A DNA stretch of 64,000 nucleotides, from NCBI RefSeq assembly GCF_000760695.4, contig NZ_JHEG04000001.1, forward strand, positions 1-64,000, read 5' to 3'. Positions 41,292-50,458 of this stretch are shown one piece after another. The notes under the pieces are model-generated. The model made no database searches. It was not told the origin of the DNA and saw only the letters and a list, made by a program, of their open reading frames with translations. Every line of letters starts with the position of its first letter. The stretch's first letter is position 1. The translations under genes were made by a program, and so were the position numbers. Source of the DNA: Tolypothrix bouteillei VB521301. GTDB lineage: Bacteria > Cyanobacteriota > Cyanobacteriia > Cyanobacteriales > Nostocaceae.

Positions 41292-41328
41292 GGAAAACCT
41301 CGGAGCGACAATTTTTTTTGATATTAAG

Positions 41329-42615
41329 CTAACAATTGAATTGCCAATTCAATAAACATCGAATTCGGAAGTTATCAAAATTTCTAAAACCATAAGCTGA
41401 GCGTTTAATTAACTTGAGTTTATTATTGATACCTTCAACAACACCACTAGTCGTTCTATTATCGAAGTAAGCAATTATCTCATCAAACCAACGCCGGATC
41501 GTATTATAACTGTTAGGAAAATATGTTTTCGCCTCTGATAACCACATTCCTAGTTCAAAAACTCCGGTATACCAATTATTTGTCTTATCAAAAATTTGCC
41601 TGATTTTCTCTTTTAATTCATGCACGTTCTTCAGACTAGCAGACATTTCTTTGACTATAATTAATTTGTTTTTTTGTGATTTATTTAGCTCTATTTCGTT
41701 CTTCAACAGGATATACTTACTTTTTTTTATTTCTTGTAAGACTTTTTGACTTTCTGCTTTCTCTTCTGGAGATTTAGCTTTCTTAATCCTCTCTTCTAAA
41801 AATTGCTTTTCTCTCTTTCTTTGTGTATCTAGCTCCTTGTTTATTTGCGCCATTACATGAAATCTATCAGCTACTACTTGTGCTTGAGGTATTAATTCTT
41901 TTACTAAACTTCTGTAACCTTGCCATAAATCTATACTGACTTCTTCTATTTGACTTAAAACTTCATTTCCCCATTCAGTTAAGATTTTCTTCACAACTTT
42001 TTGTGTACGTCCATATGACATTGCAATTAACTTCGATGTATCTAAATCTATAAAGACCACACAGTAATTTCCATGACCTTTAACCAGAGCTATTTCGTCA
42101 ATTCCAAGTCTTTTTATTCCTTTATACTTTGATTCAAATAATTCTTTCGATGCATCTTTTAACATTCTTTCTATTTCTTCTGTTGTCACAATTCCTTTGG
42201 ATGCGACACTATGTATATCGTTTTCTAAAACGTCTTGTATTATTTTCCGAGCCAATCTTTTTGTATATGTTCTTTTTCAGCTTACAAAATCTAATTCTTC
42301 ACTAAAAGGTTTTTTACATACATCACATTTGAATTGTCTTCTGTTGATGTCTAAAAAGACTGCTTGTTCTCCAAACGGTAAGTCTTTCACTATGTATCGA
42401 TGATTTTGATGTAATCTATGACTCTTAGTTCCACAACGTGGACAAATACTATATGATGAAGTTGATTCCGTTTGGAGTATGAGTCCAATCCCAGCATGAA
42501 GCCGATGCGATATGACTTTTACCCCTTCTATACTCAGAATATCCGTCAGAGCCTTAATGCCTTTTTTCCTTACCATGACTATCATACTTCCAACAATGTT
42601 ATCAGACGAAGCCAT
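41329..42615 (-). pseudogene. ISL3-family transposase with in-frame TGA
   Basis: The N-terminal part (42615-42280) carries the zinc-finger region CPRCGTKSHRLHQNH and CDVCKKPFSEELDFV. An in-frame TGA at 42277-42279 interrupts it, and the same frame continues (KRTYTKRLARKIIQ) to 41329. DDE residues lie in LGIDEIALVKGHGNYC, VSIDLWQGYRSLV/VVADRFHV and VVEGINNKLKLIKR. Without the stop it would be 428 residues, normal for the family. A single nonsense mutation probably inactivated it. Confidence 0.8.
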
Positions 42616-42670
42616 CAGAAAACTTCGTTCCTTTCTTCACTGTTCCCTGTTCCCTGTTCCCTGTTCCCCC

Positions 42671-42711
42671 TTCAGTACTTGTTAGTTTAGCATAACAAGT
42701 ACTGAAGAACC
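42671..42711. repeat. Palindromic right end shared with 20349-20394
   Basis: CTTCAGTACTTGTTA pairs with TAACAAGTACTGAAG around GTTTAGCA. It is almost the same palindrome as the solo copy at 20349-20394. Confidence 0.6.
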
Positions 42712-43086
42712 TCAATTGCTTACGGTTGTTATTATGACCTATGCTACTCTGTTTTAGGTGTAAGTAGTTTAAAGAAAGATTTGGAAATTTTACAAGATTT
42801 TTTTCTAAACTGTCCACACTCACTTTGAACCCACGCAGCTTCTACCTATTTATTAACTACGAATGCATACTTTAAGCTAATACTGTTATTTCTTTACAAA
42901 AATTCATGATTTGGCGTGCCATCCCAGTTAAGAAACGAAGCGATCGCCTCCCTACTGACAAATGGCGAGTGCGATGCAATTCGCGATCGTTAATAAGTGT
43001 AAATAATTTTTAGATAGCTGCGTAAATTTCCAAGCCATTCCTGACAAATCGACAGGAGAAAATCATTTAAAGAAATACAGAAAAAC
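42712..43086. other. Intergenic region
   Basis: 375 bp with HIP1 sites near 42940 and 42983 and the promoter region of the exported-protein/metzincin pair. No gene seen. Confidence 0.4.
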
Positions 43087-43461
43087 ATGAATAAAATTGC
43101 CAGAGGTGTTTTCACTTTTCTAGGAATACTTTTCTCAACATTGCTTCTGACATTTCTTTCTGGGGAGGCGGCATATGCTTCCTCTACTGATACATTTTGT
43201 AATCCCGTACAAACTTTAGTTTTCACAACCGCACCCCGCTTGCATGTCAGGTGCGCCGAGTCAGTAGGCGGAATTATTTATTTTGCATTGTCAACCAAAG
43301 ATGCAGCGCAGGCAGCACGGGTTCTCAGTATCCTCTCCACCGCACAAGTCGCTGGTAGAACTCTAGTTATCGGGTATGACCCAGATGATTTAAGTGGAGC
43401 GGATATTGGCTGTCAAACCAATGATTGCCGATTAATTCAAGCTGTAGGATTTAACGGATGA
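43087..43461 (+). CDS. Small exported protein paired with the metzincin
   Basis: A 124-residue protein. A signal peptide covers about residues 1-31 (GVFTFLGILFSTLLLTFL, cleavage near AYA). The mature part has four Cys (two near each end), suggesting two disulphides, and a beta-rich core. Family unknown. Its stop overlaps the next ATG by 4 bp, so it is made with the protease and may be its partner or inhibitor. Confidence 0.65.
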   Translation: MNKIARGVFTFLGILFSTLLLTFLSGEAAYASSTDTFCNPVQTLVFTTAPRLHVRCAESVGGIIYFALSTKDAAQAARVLSILSTAQVAGRTLVIGYDPDDLSGADIGCQTNDCRLIQAVGFNG

Positions 43462-44540
43462 AGTGGCATTTAGTCAAAGTGAACTTTCTACTTATAGCCT
43501 TATTGACTTTTGTGTTTGTCATCAGTATTCACTCTATGCCTGTGAACGGTGCATTGTATTGGAATGCAGGCGTTCGCGCAAAAGAGATTAGTGTCTGTTT
43601 TGTGGGTGATGCGCTTACCTCACGTCCTAACAGAGTCCAGCAGGTTTTGAACTTTATAAAAGAGTATGAGTACGCAGCAAACATCAAGTTCAAATACTTA
43701 GGCACTTGTCCGGTTGCTAAAGTGCAATCTAATGGGAATGACTATTTTGATGGTGACATTCGTGTTGCTCTACCATCGACCACATATAACGGCAACCCCA
43801 ACTTTGCCCTCGGTCAAATACCAGGAAAAGGTTGTCCTAAGACTGATGGCAATACAGGTTGGGGAAGTTGGTCTAATCCACCAAATGATTTGCCTAACAA
43901 GCGGGCTTGTCTGTACAATCTGAAGTTGGGTGATGACCCCTGGAACAGCACTCCTTATTTAAACCACACATTGCACGAATTTGGTCATGCACTGGGGCTT
44001 AGCCACGAGCATGAGCGAAAAGATGCAACTTGCTACAATCCCAAACAAGATCCTCGTTGGACTGACCAGGGATATATGACAGCTTATGACACCCAGTCAG
44101 TAATGCATTATGCATTTTCACTAGCTGGTGGAGCTACCTGCGATATCATTGGCAATTATGGCTTTACCGGGCTTTCAGCATCAGATAAACTTGCAGCACA
44201 TATCCTCTACCCTGAGGATAACCATGTTGCTGAGTATGTAGGTACGACTGTTGTACGGACAACGGACAAGTTAAATCTTCAGTCAACTTGGAAGGCAAGG
44301 GGAGCAAATATGGATTTTGTTGCTAAGAATTTTGTGTGGAAACTTGCTGGCTCTGTAGTTAGCACAACACCAGACCTTAGTATTACTCTAAATAATCCTG
44401 GTGATTATCCTCTAGAACTTACCTATAAAGACTTTTTGGATCGCAGTTATTCTTACACTAAAAAAGTCCGTGTTTTTGTTTCAGAAACCTACAATCATCA
44501 GATTGCTGCTCCTATAGCAGCTAAAGCACCACTCCTATAG
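43458..44540 (+). CDS. Secreted metzincin-type zinc protease
   Basis: A 360-residue protein. An N-terminal signal segment (LLIALLTFVFVISIHSMPVNG) is followed by a catalytic domain with the full zinc motif HEFGHALGLSH (H173, E174, H177, H183). The Met-turn SVMHYA is at 214-219 with M216, typical of astacin-like metzincins. A C-terminal beta-sandwich-like domain (about 255-345) resembles an adhesion or PKD-type fold. It should cleave extracellular proteins. Translationally coupled to the preceding exported protein. Confidence 0.85.
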   Translation: MKWHLVKVNFLLIALLTFVFVISIHSMPVNGALYWNAGVRAKEISVCFVGDALTSRPNRVQQVLNFIKEYEYAANIKFKYLGTCPVAKVQSNGNDYFDGDIRVALPSTTYNGNPNFALGQIPGKGCPKTDGNTGWGSWSNPPNDLPNKRACLYNLKLGDDPWNSTPYLNHTLHEFGHALGLSHEHERKDATCYNPKQDPRWTDQGYMTAYDTQSVMHYAFSLAGGATCDIIGNYGFTGLSASDKLAAHILYPEDNHVAEYVGTTVVRTTDKLNLQSTWKARGANMDFVAKNFVWKLAGSVVSTTPDLSITLNNPGDYPLELTYKDFLDRSYSYTKKVRVFVSETYNHQIAAPIAAKAPLL

Positions 44541-44746
44541 TGCTCTCGCACTTTCTATGGTTATTGCTAAGGTACTGTTGGTTAAAAGGTTGCGATCGCT
44601 ACTCTATTAACCGACGTTACACAACTTGCAATAGCCACAAGAAAGCGATCGCACCTTTACAACTGCGATCGCTGGGCGGGACGGGAGCGGGACACAAGAG
44701 AGTGAATTGTTCAAATGCGCCCCTTGTCCACCTTCCCAGTCTTCGC
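44541..44746. other. Short intergenic region rich in HIP1 sites
   Basis: Three GCGATCGC copies lie within 80 bp (about 44592-44675). No gene. Confidence 0.4.
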
Positions 44747-45025
44747 TTAACTCTCATCCTTTAGATCGGCTAAAATCTTATCTAGCCGATTGTTTGCGTC
44801 CTTGGTCATCTGAATACATCGCACGCTAGCAGTGAGTCCGCAAGCAGCAGTAACAGTCCCCTCTGATGCTTGATTTGAAAGCAACGCTACAGCACCTGTA
44901 AGGGTAATTAAAACAGATACTGTAGTTGCAACCATAGAAAGGTTAAAGCTGTAACGAGATTGGCGTAAGCGTTCTTGAATAATGCTCAGTTTTACTGCTA
45001 AGTAAGGATTGGGATGTGAAGTCAT
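44747..45025 (-). CDS. Small membrane protein resembling the TRADD-N-associated membrane domain
   Basis: A 92-residue protein. A charged helix (KLSIIQERLRQSRYSFNL) leads to membrane segments MVATTVSVLITLTGAVALL and TVTAACGLTASVRCIQM and a short KDANNRLDKILADL tail. The arrangement E-R-L-R-x-x-x-x-F-N-L / TM / TM / KDANxRLDKIL matches my memory of a cyanobacterial membrane domain found with death-domain-like immune genes. That match is unverified. Role: possibly a membrane effector. Confidence 0.55.
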   Translation of the reverse strand: MTSHPNPYLAVKLSIIQERLRQSRYSFNLSMVATTVSVLITLTGAVALLSNQASEGTVTAACGLTASVRCIQMTKDANNRLDKILADLKDES

Positions 45026-45214
45026 GATGACGATAATGAGTTACCCAAAACCCAATATTGGCATTTAGTTCAACAACAGGGACAGATGGGAGAACCGCTT
45101 GCTCAATTAAAAATATCTCCCGGTCAGCGGCGATTGGTTGACGTAGATTTTCTCTACCCACCTGATGCTACGCCCCCTCAAATGCTGACAATTCAAACTC
45201 TAGACCAAAGATAA
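45020..45214 (+). pseudogene. Decayed coding fragment
   Basis: An open frame without a start codon reads NELPKTQYWHLVQQQGQMGE, then SPGQRRLVDVDFLYPPDA, and stops at 45212-45214. Its composition is protein-like. It could be the C-terminal remnant of a larger gene. Family unknown. Confidence 0.3.
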
Positions 45215-45219
45215 GGCCT

Positions 45220-46080
45220 TTACTGGCATGACTTACCAATATTACCGAGAAGAGAGCCTTGCGATTTTGCATCTAATTCAGGTAACATACTTTTCAAATT
45301 TAATGATTTTTCTTCACTCTTTTTTAAGAGAGGATTATACCAATGAATTTTGTTAGGTATGACTAAACGCTCGCTGTATACGTATGGACCTACCATATGA
45401 GCAATAGGAATAGTTATCTTATTTCCAGCTTTCAATTGACCAACTTCTACAGTTTTTGTTGGCCAATTATTCACATCTGACTCCAACTCCTTAAAACTAT
45501 ACTGTCGAGTGAGCGAGCCACTTACAGGCATAGAAGGAAAATCTTTAAATCGATAAGTAATTTCCAGTTTCTCAGCTGGTGATTTCTTGCTATCAGAGGA
45601 GGGATTATAAAATATCTCTAAATACAGTATTTGGCGGGAGTTTATTATTCCAAAATTAGTGTTAGCATCGTAAATGCCATATACACATCTCATCAAATTG
45701 TTCAAGCTATCCCATCTTCCCGTTTTCATCTGACTCACAACTTGGTTGTACACTTCATTGGGAAACATACTATTTAAAATGTTGCTCTCCCTAAATTTTT
45801 TAGGAGCTGTTGCTGCTCCTTCAAAATAGAAGTTAGAATCAATTTCTATCCTTCCTCTAATCTCTTCTAGGTTGGCACTAAGTTCGTCTTGACGATTCTT
45901 TACAAGCTGAAGTTGTGTTTCAGCATTTCTGCGATCGGCATCCAATCTATAAGTAAGAAATGTTAAAAATATTGTTAAAAAGGTAGCAAATATACCAACC
46001 CACTTAGCATAGTCTGGCTTCTGTTGGATATTATTCGCTTCTCGACCATTTCCTTCATCAATCGGCGCTTTATCGTTCAT
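45220..46080 (-). CDS. Membrane-anchored hypothetical protein
   Basis: A 286-residue protein. A short cytoplasmic N-terminus precedes one membrane helix (VGIFATFLTIFLTFLTY, about 28-44), a coiled coil (RRNAETQLQLVKNRQDELSANLEEIRGRI, about 48-80) and a beta-rich domain to the end. It is in the same direction as the TRADD-N-AM-like gene and upstream of it, with a plus-strand fragment in between. Function unknown. Confidence 0.6.
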   Translation of the reverse strand: MNDKAPIDEGNGREANNIQQKPDYAKWVGIFATFLTIFLTFLTYRLDADRRNAETQLQLVKNRQDELSANLEEIRGRIEIDSNFYFEGAATAPKKFRESNILNSMFPNEVYNQVVSQMKTGRWDSLNNLMRCVYGIYDANTNFGIINSRQILYLEIFYNPSSDSKKSPAEKLEITYRFKDFPSMPVSGSLTRQYSFKELESDVNNWPTKTVEVGQLKAGNKITIPIAHMVGPYVYSERLVIPNKIHWYNPLLKKSEEKSLNLKSMLPELDAKSQGSLLGNIGKSCQ

Positions 46081-46430
46081 TGCTCAAGCTCTCAAATGTA
46101 ATGCTCTATCTTAGAACTCAGTTGCAAAACTAGGATTTACTCAAGAATTACAAAACTTAATGTTATGGGGATTCTTGAGGAAATCTTGAAAGTACAGCAA
46201 GCGTCTGGACTTTGAACGTTTAATATAAGCAATTAAGGAAACCATCTGTATCTGGGCTGTTGACAACCCAGATTTATACAAAGACTTTACAATTCCCTCG
46301 CCCCGCCAGGGGATGAAAACAGTAACGCTGCCATCACTACCGTCATCTCCTTAACTTTACTATTGCTTTTCGGGGAGAGCCGCATTCCCTCCAAACCGCA
46401 TCAACTAAAACGCTTGTACCAACCTAGTAT
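46081..46430. other. Intergenic region left of the IS1634-family element
   Basis: 350 bp without a gene; it contains the solitary CRISPR-like repeat at 46285-46320 and the TAGTAT duplication at 46425-46430. Confidence 0.4.
46285..46320 (+). repeat. Solitary CRISPR-like repeat of a third type
   Basis: 36 bp beginning CTTTACAATTCCCTCGCC and ending CCGCCAGGGGATGAAAAC. The shape (CTTT start, CCCCGC-AGGGG stem, GAAAAC end) resembles repeats of cyanobacterial type III arrays and differs from the two arrays here. No second copy is nearby, so it is at most a relic. Confidence 0.4.
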
Positions 46431-48465
46431 CCCACATTCCGCACTTCAAGAAGTAACATAAATAAACTACACTCACCAGTAATTCAAAACTATAGTAAAA
46501 AAAATTAAAGAACAACCAAAAATCAATTATGAACGCCAAAAATCTAGCTTTATTTATTATGTTTAAAAAGCCAGTAAGACAACAATATTGAATTTTTTCA
46601 ATCAGTTATAAAAACAAAAAATTATATAATAGTGAATTAGAAATTTGAAAACTAAGACAATAAATAATATTTTTGACAAGCTGTAGGCAGGAATTGTAAG
46701 ATTCGACAACGTTCCTCAGTCAAGTTAAGAATCCTATAAACTCCCTGTGTAATCAGAAAATGAATTCCTTGAAAACATTGAAATATCCAACGCAAGGTAG
46801 GGGACTCTGTAGATTTATTTAGTTGATTTTTAACTGTCGCTTTTTGGGTTTTTAACGAGATTCTTAATTGTCTTTGTCCCAAATTATAAACCAAAAGAGA
46901 TAATGTCATTAACATCATCATTGTCTCTACTCTTTCTGGCTTTTTCACAAAAAGACTATCAGCGAAAAATAACGGGTCTTTGATAAATCTAAATCCTCTT
47001 TCTGTAGATTGCTGTTCTTTATATATTCTCAATATTTCTCTGGGTTCTAATTCGGTTGTCTCTAAAATATTCGTTGCTAAAATAAATCGACCACAACAGT
47101 TTTGATTTTGGCTGATTAGCTCCTGATTTTCTATGACTTTACCTCCTACTTTATAAACTCTTATCTGCCTTTTCTTTAATCTCTCGCTAATTTCTAAATC
47201 TGATATCTTATGATATTTTAGTTTGACTGCTAACTCTTGAATTTTTAATTCTGCTAAAGATTCTTGTTCAAATTCTTCTTTTGATAACTTAACAAGCTGG
47301 TTACTAATTTTTAAGAACTCTTCTTGGATTTTTTGGTTTAATTTCTTTAAGTCTGCTTTTTTTCTCTCTGTACTTTCTACTAATAACCATCTTTGCTCTA
47401 TTCCTCCATAAGATACTTTTGATTCTTGATAGCTATATCCTTTGATGTCACTTCGTTTCAGTTCTTTACTTGTGAAGACTTTAACTAAATTTTTAGCTTT
47501 TTTAATGGATAAAGGTACTCGACTTATCCATTTCATATTCGACATTAATTTTAAATTACTTTCACTATACAATGCACTATCAGCAACCATTATACTTTCA
47601 AAATCTATTTGTTTTTCATACTCCACTAGGATTTGAGCGAATACTGCTTTATCTGATTCATTTCCTGATGCTCCTCTAAAAAATAAGGGGATATCTCCAT
47701 CACTACTTACTATTAAATCTAATATACATTGTTTTAGGTCTGGTCTATGATCGCGAGAATATCCCTGTGTAATTATAATAGGATTTTCTCGGCTTATTCC
47801 TGATTCTTTTTCTAGATTACTTGGAAAATTATTATACTCTCCATGTAAATGCAATGACGTTGAATCTAAATGGGAATATTTAGTTGATACTCCATATTTT
47901 TTTACTACTTCTAAAGAAATTATTAGGAATAATTTTGTTAATCCATATTTGTACAGCTTATCCATTACTCTGCCTATTTTATCATCATTTAAATCCTCTG
48001 CTTTCATCCCTGAACCCAATAAATGCTCTATTGCTTTATCTTCAAAAAATTGAGAAAATAAATATAATGGCCTCGACACAAAACCTAGCGCGTTAAGAAT
48101 GATTGCTTTGACTACTTCTCCTGTATTAACTTTCTCTCTACTATCTATTAAGAATATCTCATTGAATTTTTCTACTATTCCTATCTCATCTATTATTCCT
48201 GCTATTATTCCTAAGTGATCTAAGTTTTTACTCTCCAACTCTTCTTTTTGGTAATTCATATCTTTGGGTATTTTTATTTAATTCAGGCTCATTTTCTCAT
48301 TTTTGCTCTTGAATTTATTGTCAATACCTTATGAATTTCCATTTCTTGGCACTTTTTATACTATTTTTATATTTATTACTGAATTAACTAAATATTTATA
48401 CGCAAGCTGTTTTTGTTACTTATTTTACTTGTATTTGTACTACAAAATGAAGTGCGGAATGTGGG
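46431..48465 (-). mobile_element. IS1634-family insertion sequence with 6-bp duplication
   Basis: 2035 bp bounded by inverted repeats CCCACATTCCGCACTTCA (18 bp, both ends) and flanked by a perfect direct duplication TAGTAT (46425-46430 and 48466-48471). The intact ends and duplication indicate a recent insertion. The right end lies 64 bp from the first repeat of CRISPR array 2. Confidence 0.95.
46652..48259 (-). CDS. IS1634-family transposase (DUF4277 N-terminus)
   Basis: A 535-residue protein. The N-terminal DUF4277-like domain has LDHLGIIAGIIDEIGIVEKF. The DDE catalytic domain has D in LDSTSLHLHGEY, D in MVADSALYSESN and E in QQSTERGFRFIKDP. Full length and uninterrupted, consistent with a recently active element. 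Confidence 0.9.
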   Translation of the reverse strand: MNYQKEELESKNLDHLGIIAGIIDEIGIVEKFNEIFLIDSREKVNTGEVVKAIILNALGFVSRPLYLFSQFFEDKAIEHLLGSGMKAEDLNDDKIGRVMDKLYKYGLTKLFLIISLEVVKKYGVSTKYSHLDSTSLHLHGEYNNFPSNLEKESGISRENPIIITQGYSRDHRPDLKQCILDLIVSSDGDIPLFFRGASGNESDKAVFAQILVEYEKQIDFESIMVADSALYSESNLKLMSNMKWISRVPLSIKKAKNLVKVFTSKELKRSDIKGYSYQESKVSYGGIEQRWLLVESTERKKADLKKLNQKIQEEFLKISNQLVKLSKEEFEQESLAELKIQELAVKLKYHKISDLEISERLKKRQIRVYKVGGKVIENQELISQNQNCCGRFILATNILETTELEPREILRIYKEQQSTERGFRFIKDPLFFADSLFVKKPERVETMMMLMTLSLLVYNLGQRQLRISLKTQKATVKNQLNKSTESPTLRWIFQCFQGIHFLITQGVYRILNLTEERCRILQFLPTACQKYYLLS

Positions 48466-48528
48466 TAGTATGCGCGATGTTGCTTTTTGTTGTGCCAACC
48501 AGGGACGTGAGAGTTTCCAGCATTTCTG

Positions 48529-50112
48529 TTTCAATCCCGTTGCCGGGAATCGCTACGTTTCAAGTTTAGGAACCTAAGATATTTCTTGTGATAATATTTT
48601 GTTTCAATCCCGTTGCCGGGAATCGCTACGTTTCAAGGGCGCTTCAGCCTTAAATACTGTTCTTTGAGCAATCGGTTTCAATCCCGTTGCCGGGAATCGC
48701 TACGTTTCAAGATTCAATGCTTGGTTACAGTCCTTTAGGAGCGAGACAAGTTTCAATCCCGTTGCCGGGAATCGCTACGTTTCAAGCAAGCATTCTGGAT
48801 AATTTAGCCGAGAAGTATTTCGGGTTTCAATCCCGTTGCCGGGAATCGCTACGTTTCAAGTTGACGGTTATAAATATGCTGACATAACTATTTCTTCGTT
48901 TCAATCTCGTTGCCGGGAATCGCTACGTTTCAAGGTGGTAATATAGTCAGCTATGCGTGCGAGTGAGCGGTTTCAATCCCGTTGCCGGGAATCGCTACGT
49001 TTCAAGATTCAGAACCTTTCTTTACTCTTTGGAGAGATAGAGAGTTTCAATCCCGTTGCCGGGAATCGCTACGTTTCAAGCAAGTCACGCGCAAATTGCC
49101 AGATGGGTAAGCAAAGATAGTTTCAATCCCGTTGCCGGGAATCGCTACGTTTCAAGAATTCAGACATATTTTTATTTCCGTTTGTAATTTATTGTTTCAA
49201 TCCCGTTGCCGGGAATCGCTACGTTTCAAGATGACAAATAGATAGGATTAGTCTAGATTTAGAGGTGTTTCAATCCCGTTGCCGGGAATCGCTACGTTTC
49301 AAGCGATCGCGCCAGATGAAGATAAGCCGTGTTCCTGGTTTCAATCCCGTTGCCGGGAATCGCTACGTTTCAAGAAAAGTGCGATCGCGCTTCAGTACTT
49401 GCTCGTAATGTTTCAATCCCGTTGCCGGGAATCGCTACGTTTCAAGCTCTAATTCGGCTGGAGTCAATCTCCTGGGCATATTTTAGTTTCAATCCCGTTG
49501 CCGGGAATCGCTACGTTTCAAGAAAAGCGGGACTCTGCGAGTCGCCCCTCCGAAGAAGCGTTTCAATCCCGTTGCCGGGAATCGCTACGTTTCAAGTCCA
49601 GGCAAGGCAATTCGTCTTTCCCACCGAAGCAAAGTTTCAATCCCGTTGCCGGGAATCGCTACGTTTCAAGGTCAGCTGCATCCTTACCTTTACCCACTGG
49701 AGCTAGGTTTCAATCCCGTTGCCGGGAATCGCTACGTTTCAAGGGTTGTAATGCGTCCCGAGCACCTATAAGCCTTAATGTTTCAATCCCGTTGCCGGGA
49801 ATCGCTACGTTTCAAGCGTATCGGGGTACAAGGGTCATTTACGGGATAAAAGTTTCAATCCCGTTGCCGGGAATCGCTACGTTTCAAGTCTCCTTGAAGG
49901 AGAGCTAATTCATGCCCCAGAACTGTTTCAATCCCGTTGCCGGGAATCGCTACGTTTCAAGCTTAAATCCGAAAATTGCCTTTGCACAGTCGGGGATGTT
50001 TCAATCCCGTTGCCGGGAATCGCTACGTTTCAAGCCTCAGAAGTGGCGTTTTTACTGGCTTTTACCGAGGCGATCGTTTCAATCCCGTTGCCGGGAATCG
50101 CTACGTTTCAAG
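48529..50112 (-). CRISPR. CRISPR array 2: 22 repeats of 37 bp, 21 spacers
   Basis: Repeats (GTTTCAATCCCGTTGCCGGG on the plus strand, then AATCGCTACGTTTCAAG) begin at 48529, 48601, 48675, 48750, 48824, 48898, 48970, 49044, 49120, 49194, 49267, 49338, 49410, 49486, 49560, 49634, 49707, 49780, 49852, 49925, 49998 and 50076. Only the sixth has a mismatch (CCC to CTC). Spacers are 34-41 bp and all differ. On the minus strand the repeat ends in ATTGAAAC, so the leader should be right of 50112. No cas genes are in the window. Confidence 0.97.
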
Positions 50113-50458
50113 TCCGCCAACTGAAACCCTTATAGAGCAAGGATTCTACTAGAAGTTTTGGCAGATCGAAAAAATGACCTCATTTCAGCCTCGCTTCTTG
50201 ACATAAAATGTCAATAATGGAGAATCGCAAAATGCTACAACTATTAACTTGTCTAGGTTCTGGCGATTTTGGCAGAACCCCCTAGGTTTTAGACTTCGCT
50301 TCGGTTTGCCAAACATCAATCTAGTAACATTATAGACGGACTGCATCCGGGCGTCCAGCGATCGATTAGATATCTTCATGTTAATTGTAGCGATCGCCCC
50401 CCTAGTTCTATTCAATCCTCAATACGGTATTCAGCCAACCGAACTTGCCACCATCACA
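50113..50458. other. Presumed leader of CRISPR array 2
   Basis: 346 bp between the array and the Uma2 gene. It contains a perfect palindrome TTGACAT-AAA-ATGTCAA (50198-50214). On the minus strand its first half supplies a TTGACA box pointing at the array. A 76-codon minus frame exists but is probably chance. Confidence 0.45.

Larger units (their letters stand above)
40823..42711 (-). mobile_element. Decayed ISL3-family element with long subterminal repeats
   Basis: The left end GGTTCTCCGGTACTTGTTAT matches the reversed right end GGTTCTTCAGTACTTGTTAT in 18 of 20 bases. The match resumes in heptanucleotide GGGAACA tracts (40865-40898; 42641-42670 reversed) and an AGAAAGGAA block, giving imperfect inverted ends of about 85 bp. 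No 8-bp target duplication is seen. It contains a nonsense-mutated transposase and a frameshifted four-helix-bundle gene. Confidence 0.65.

Noticed and set aside
48687..50124. Several open frames through CRISPR array 2
   Set aside because: They only translate the repeats (PGIATFQ-type and RCRESLRF-type runs).
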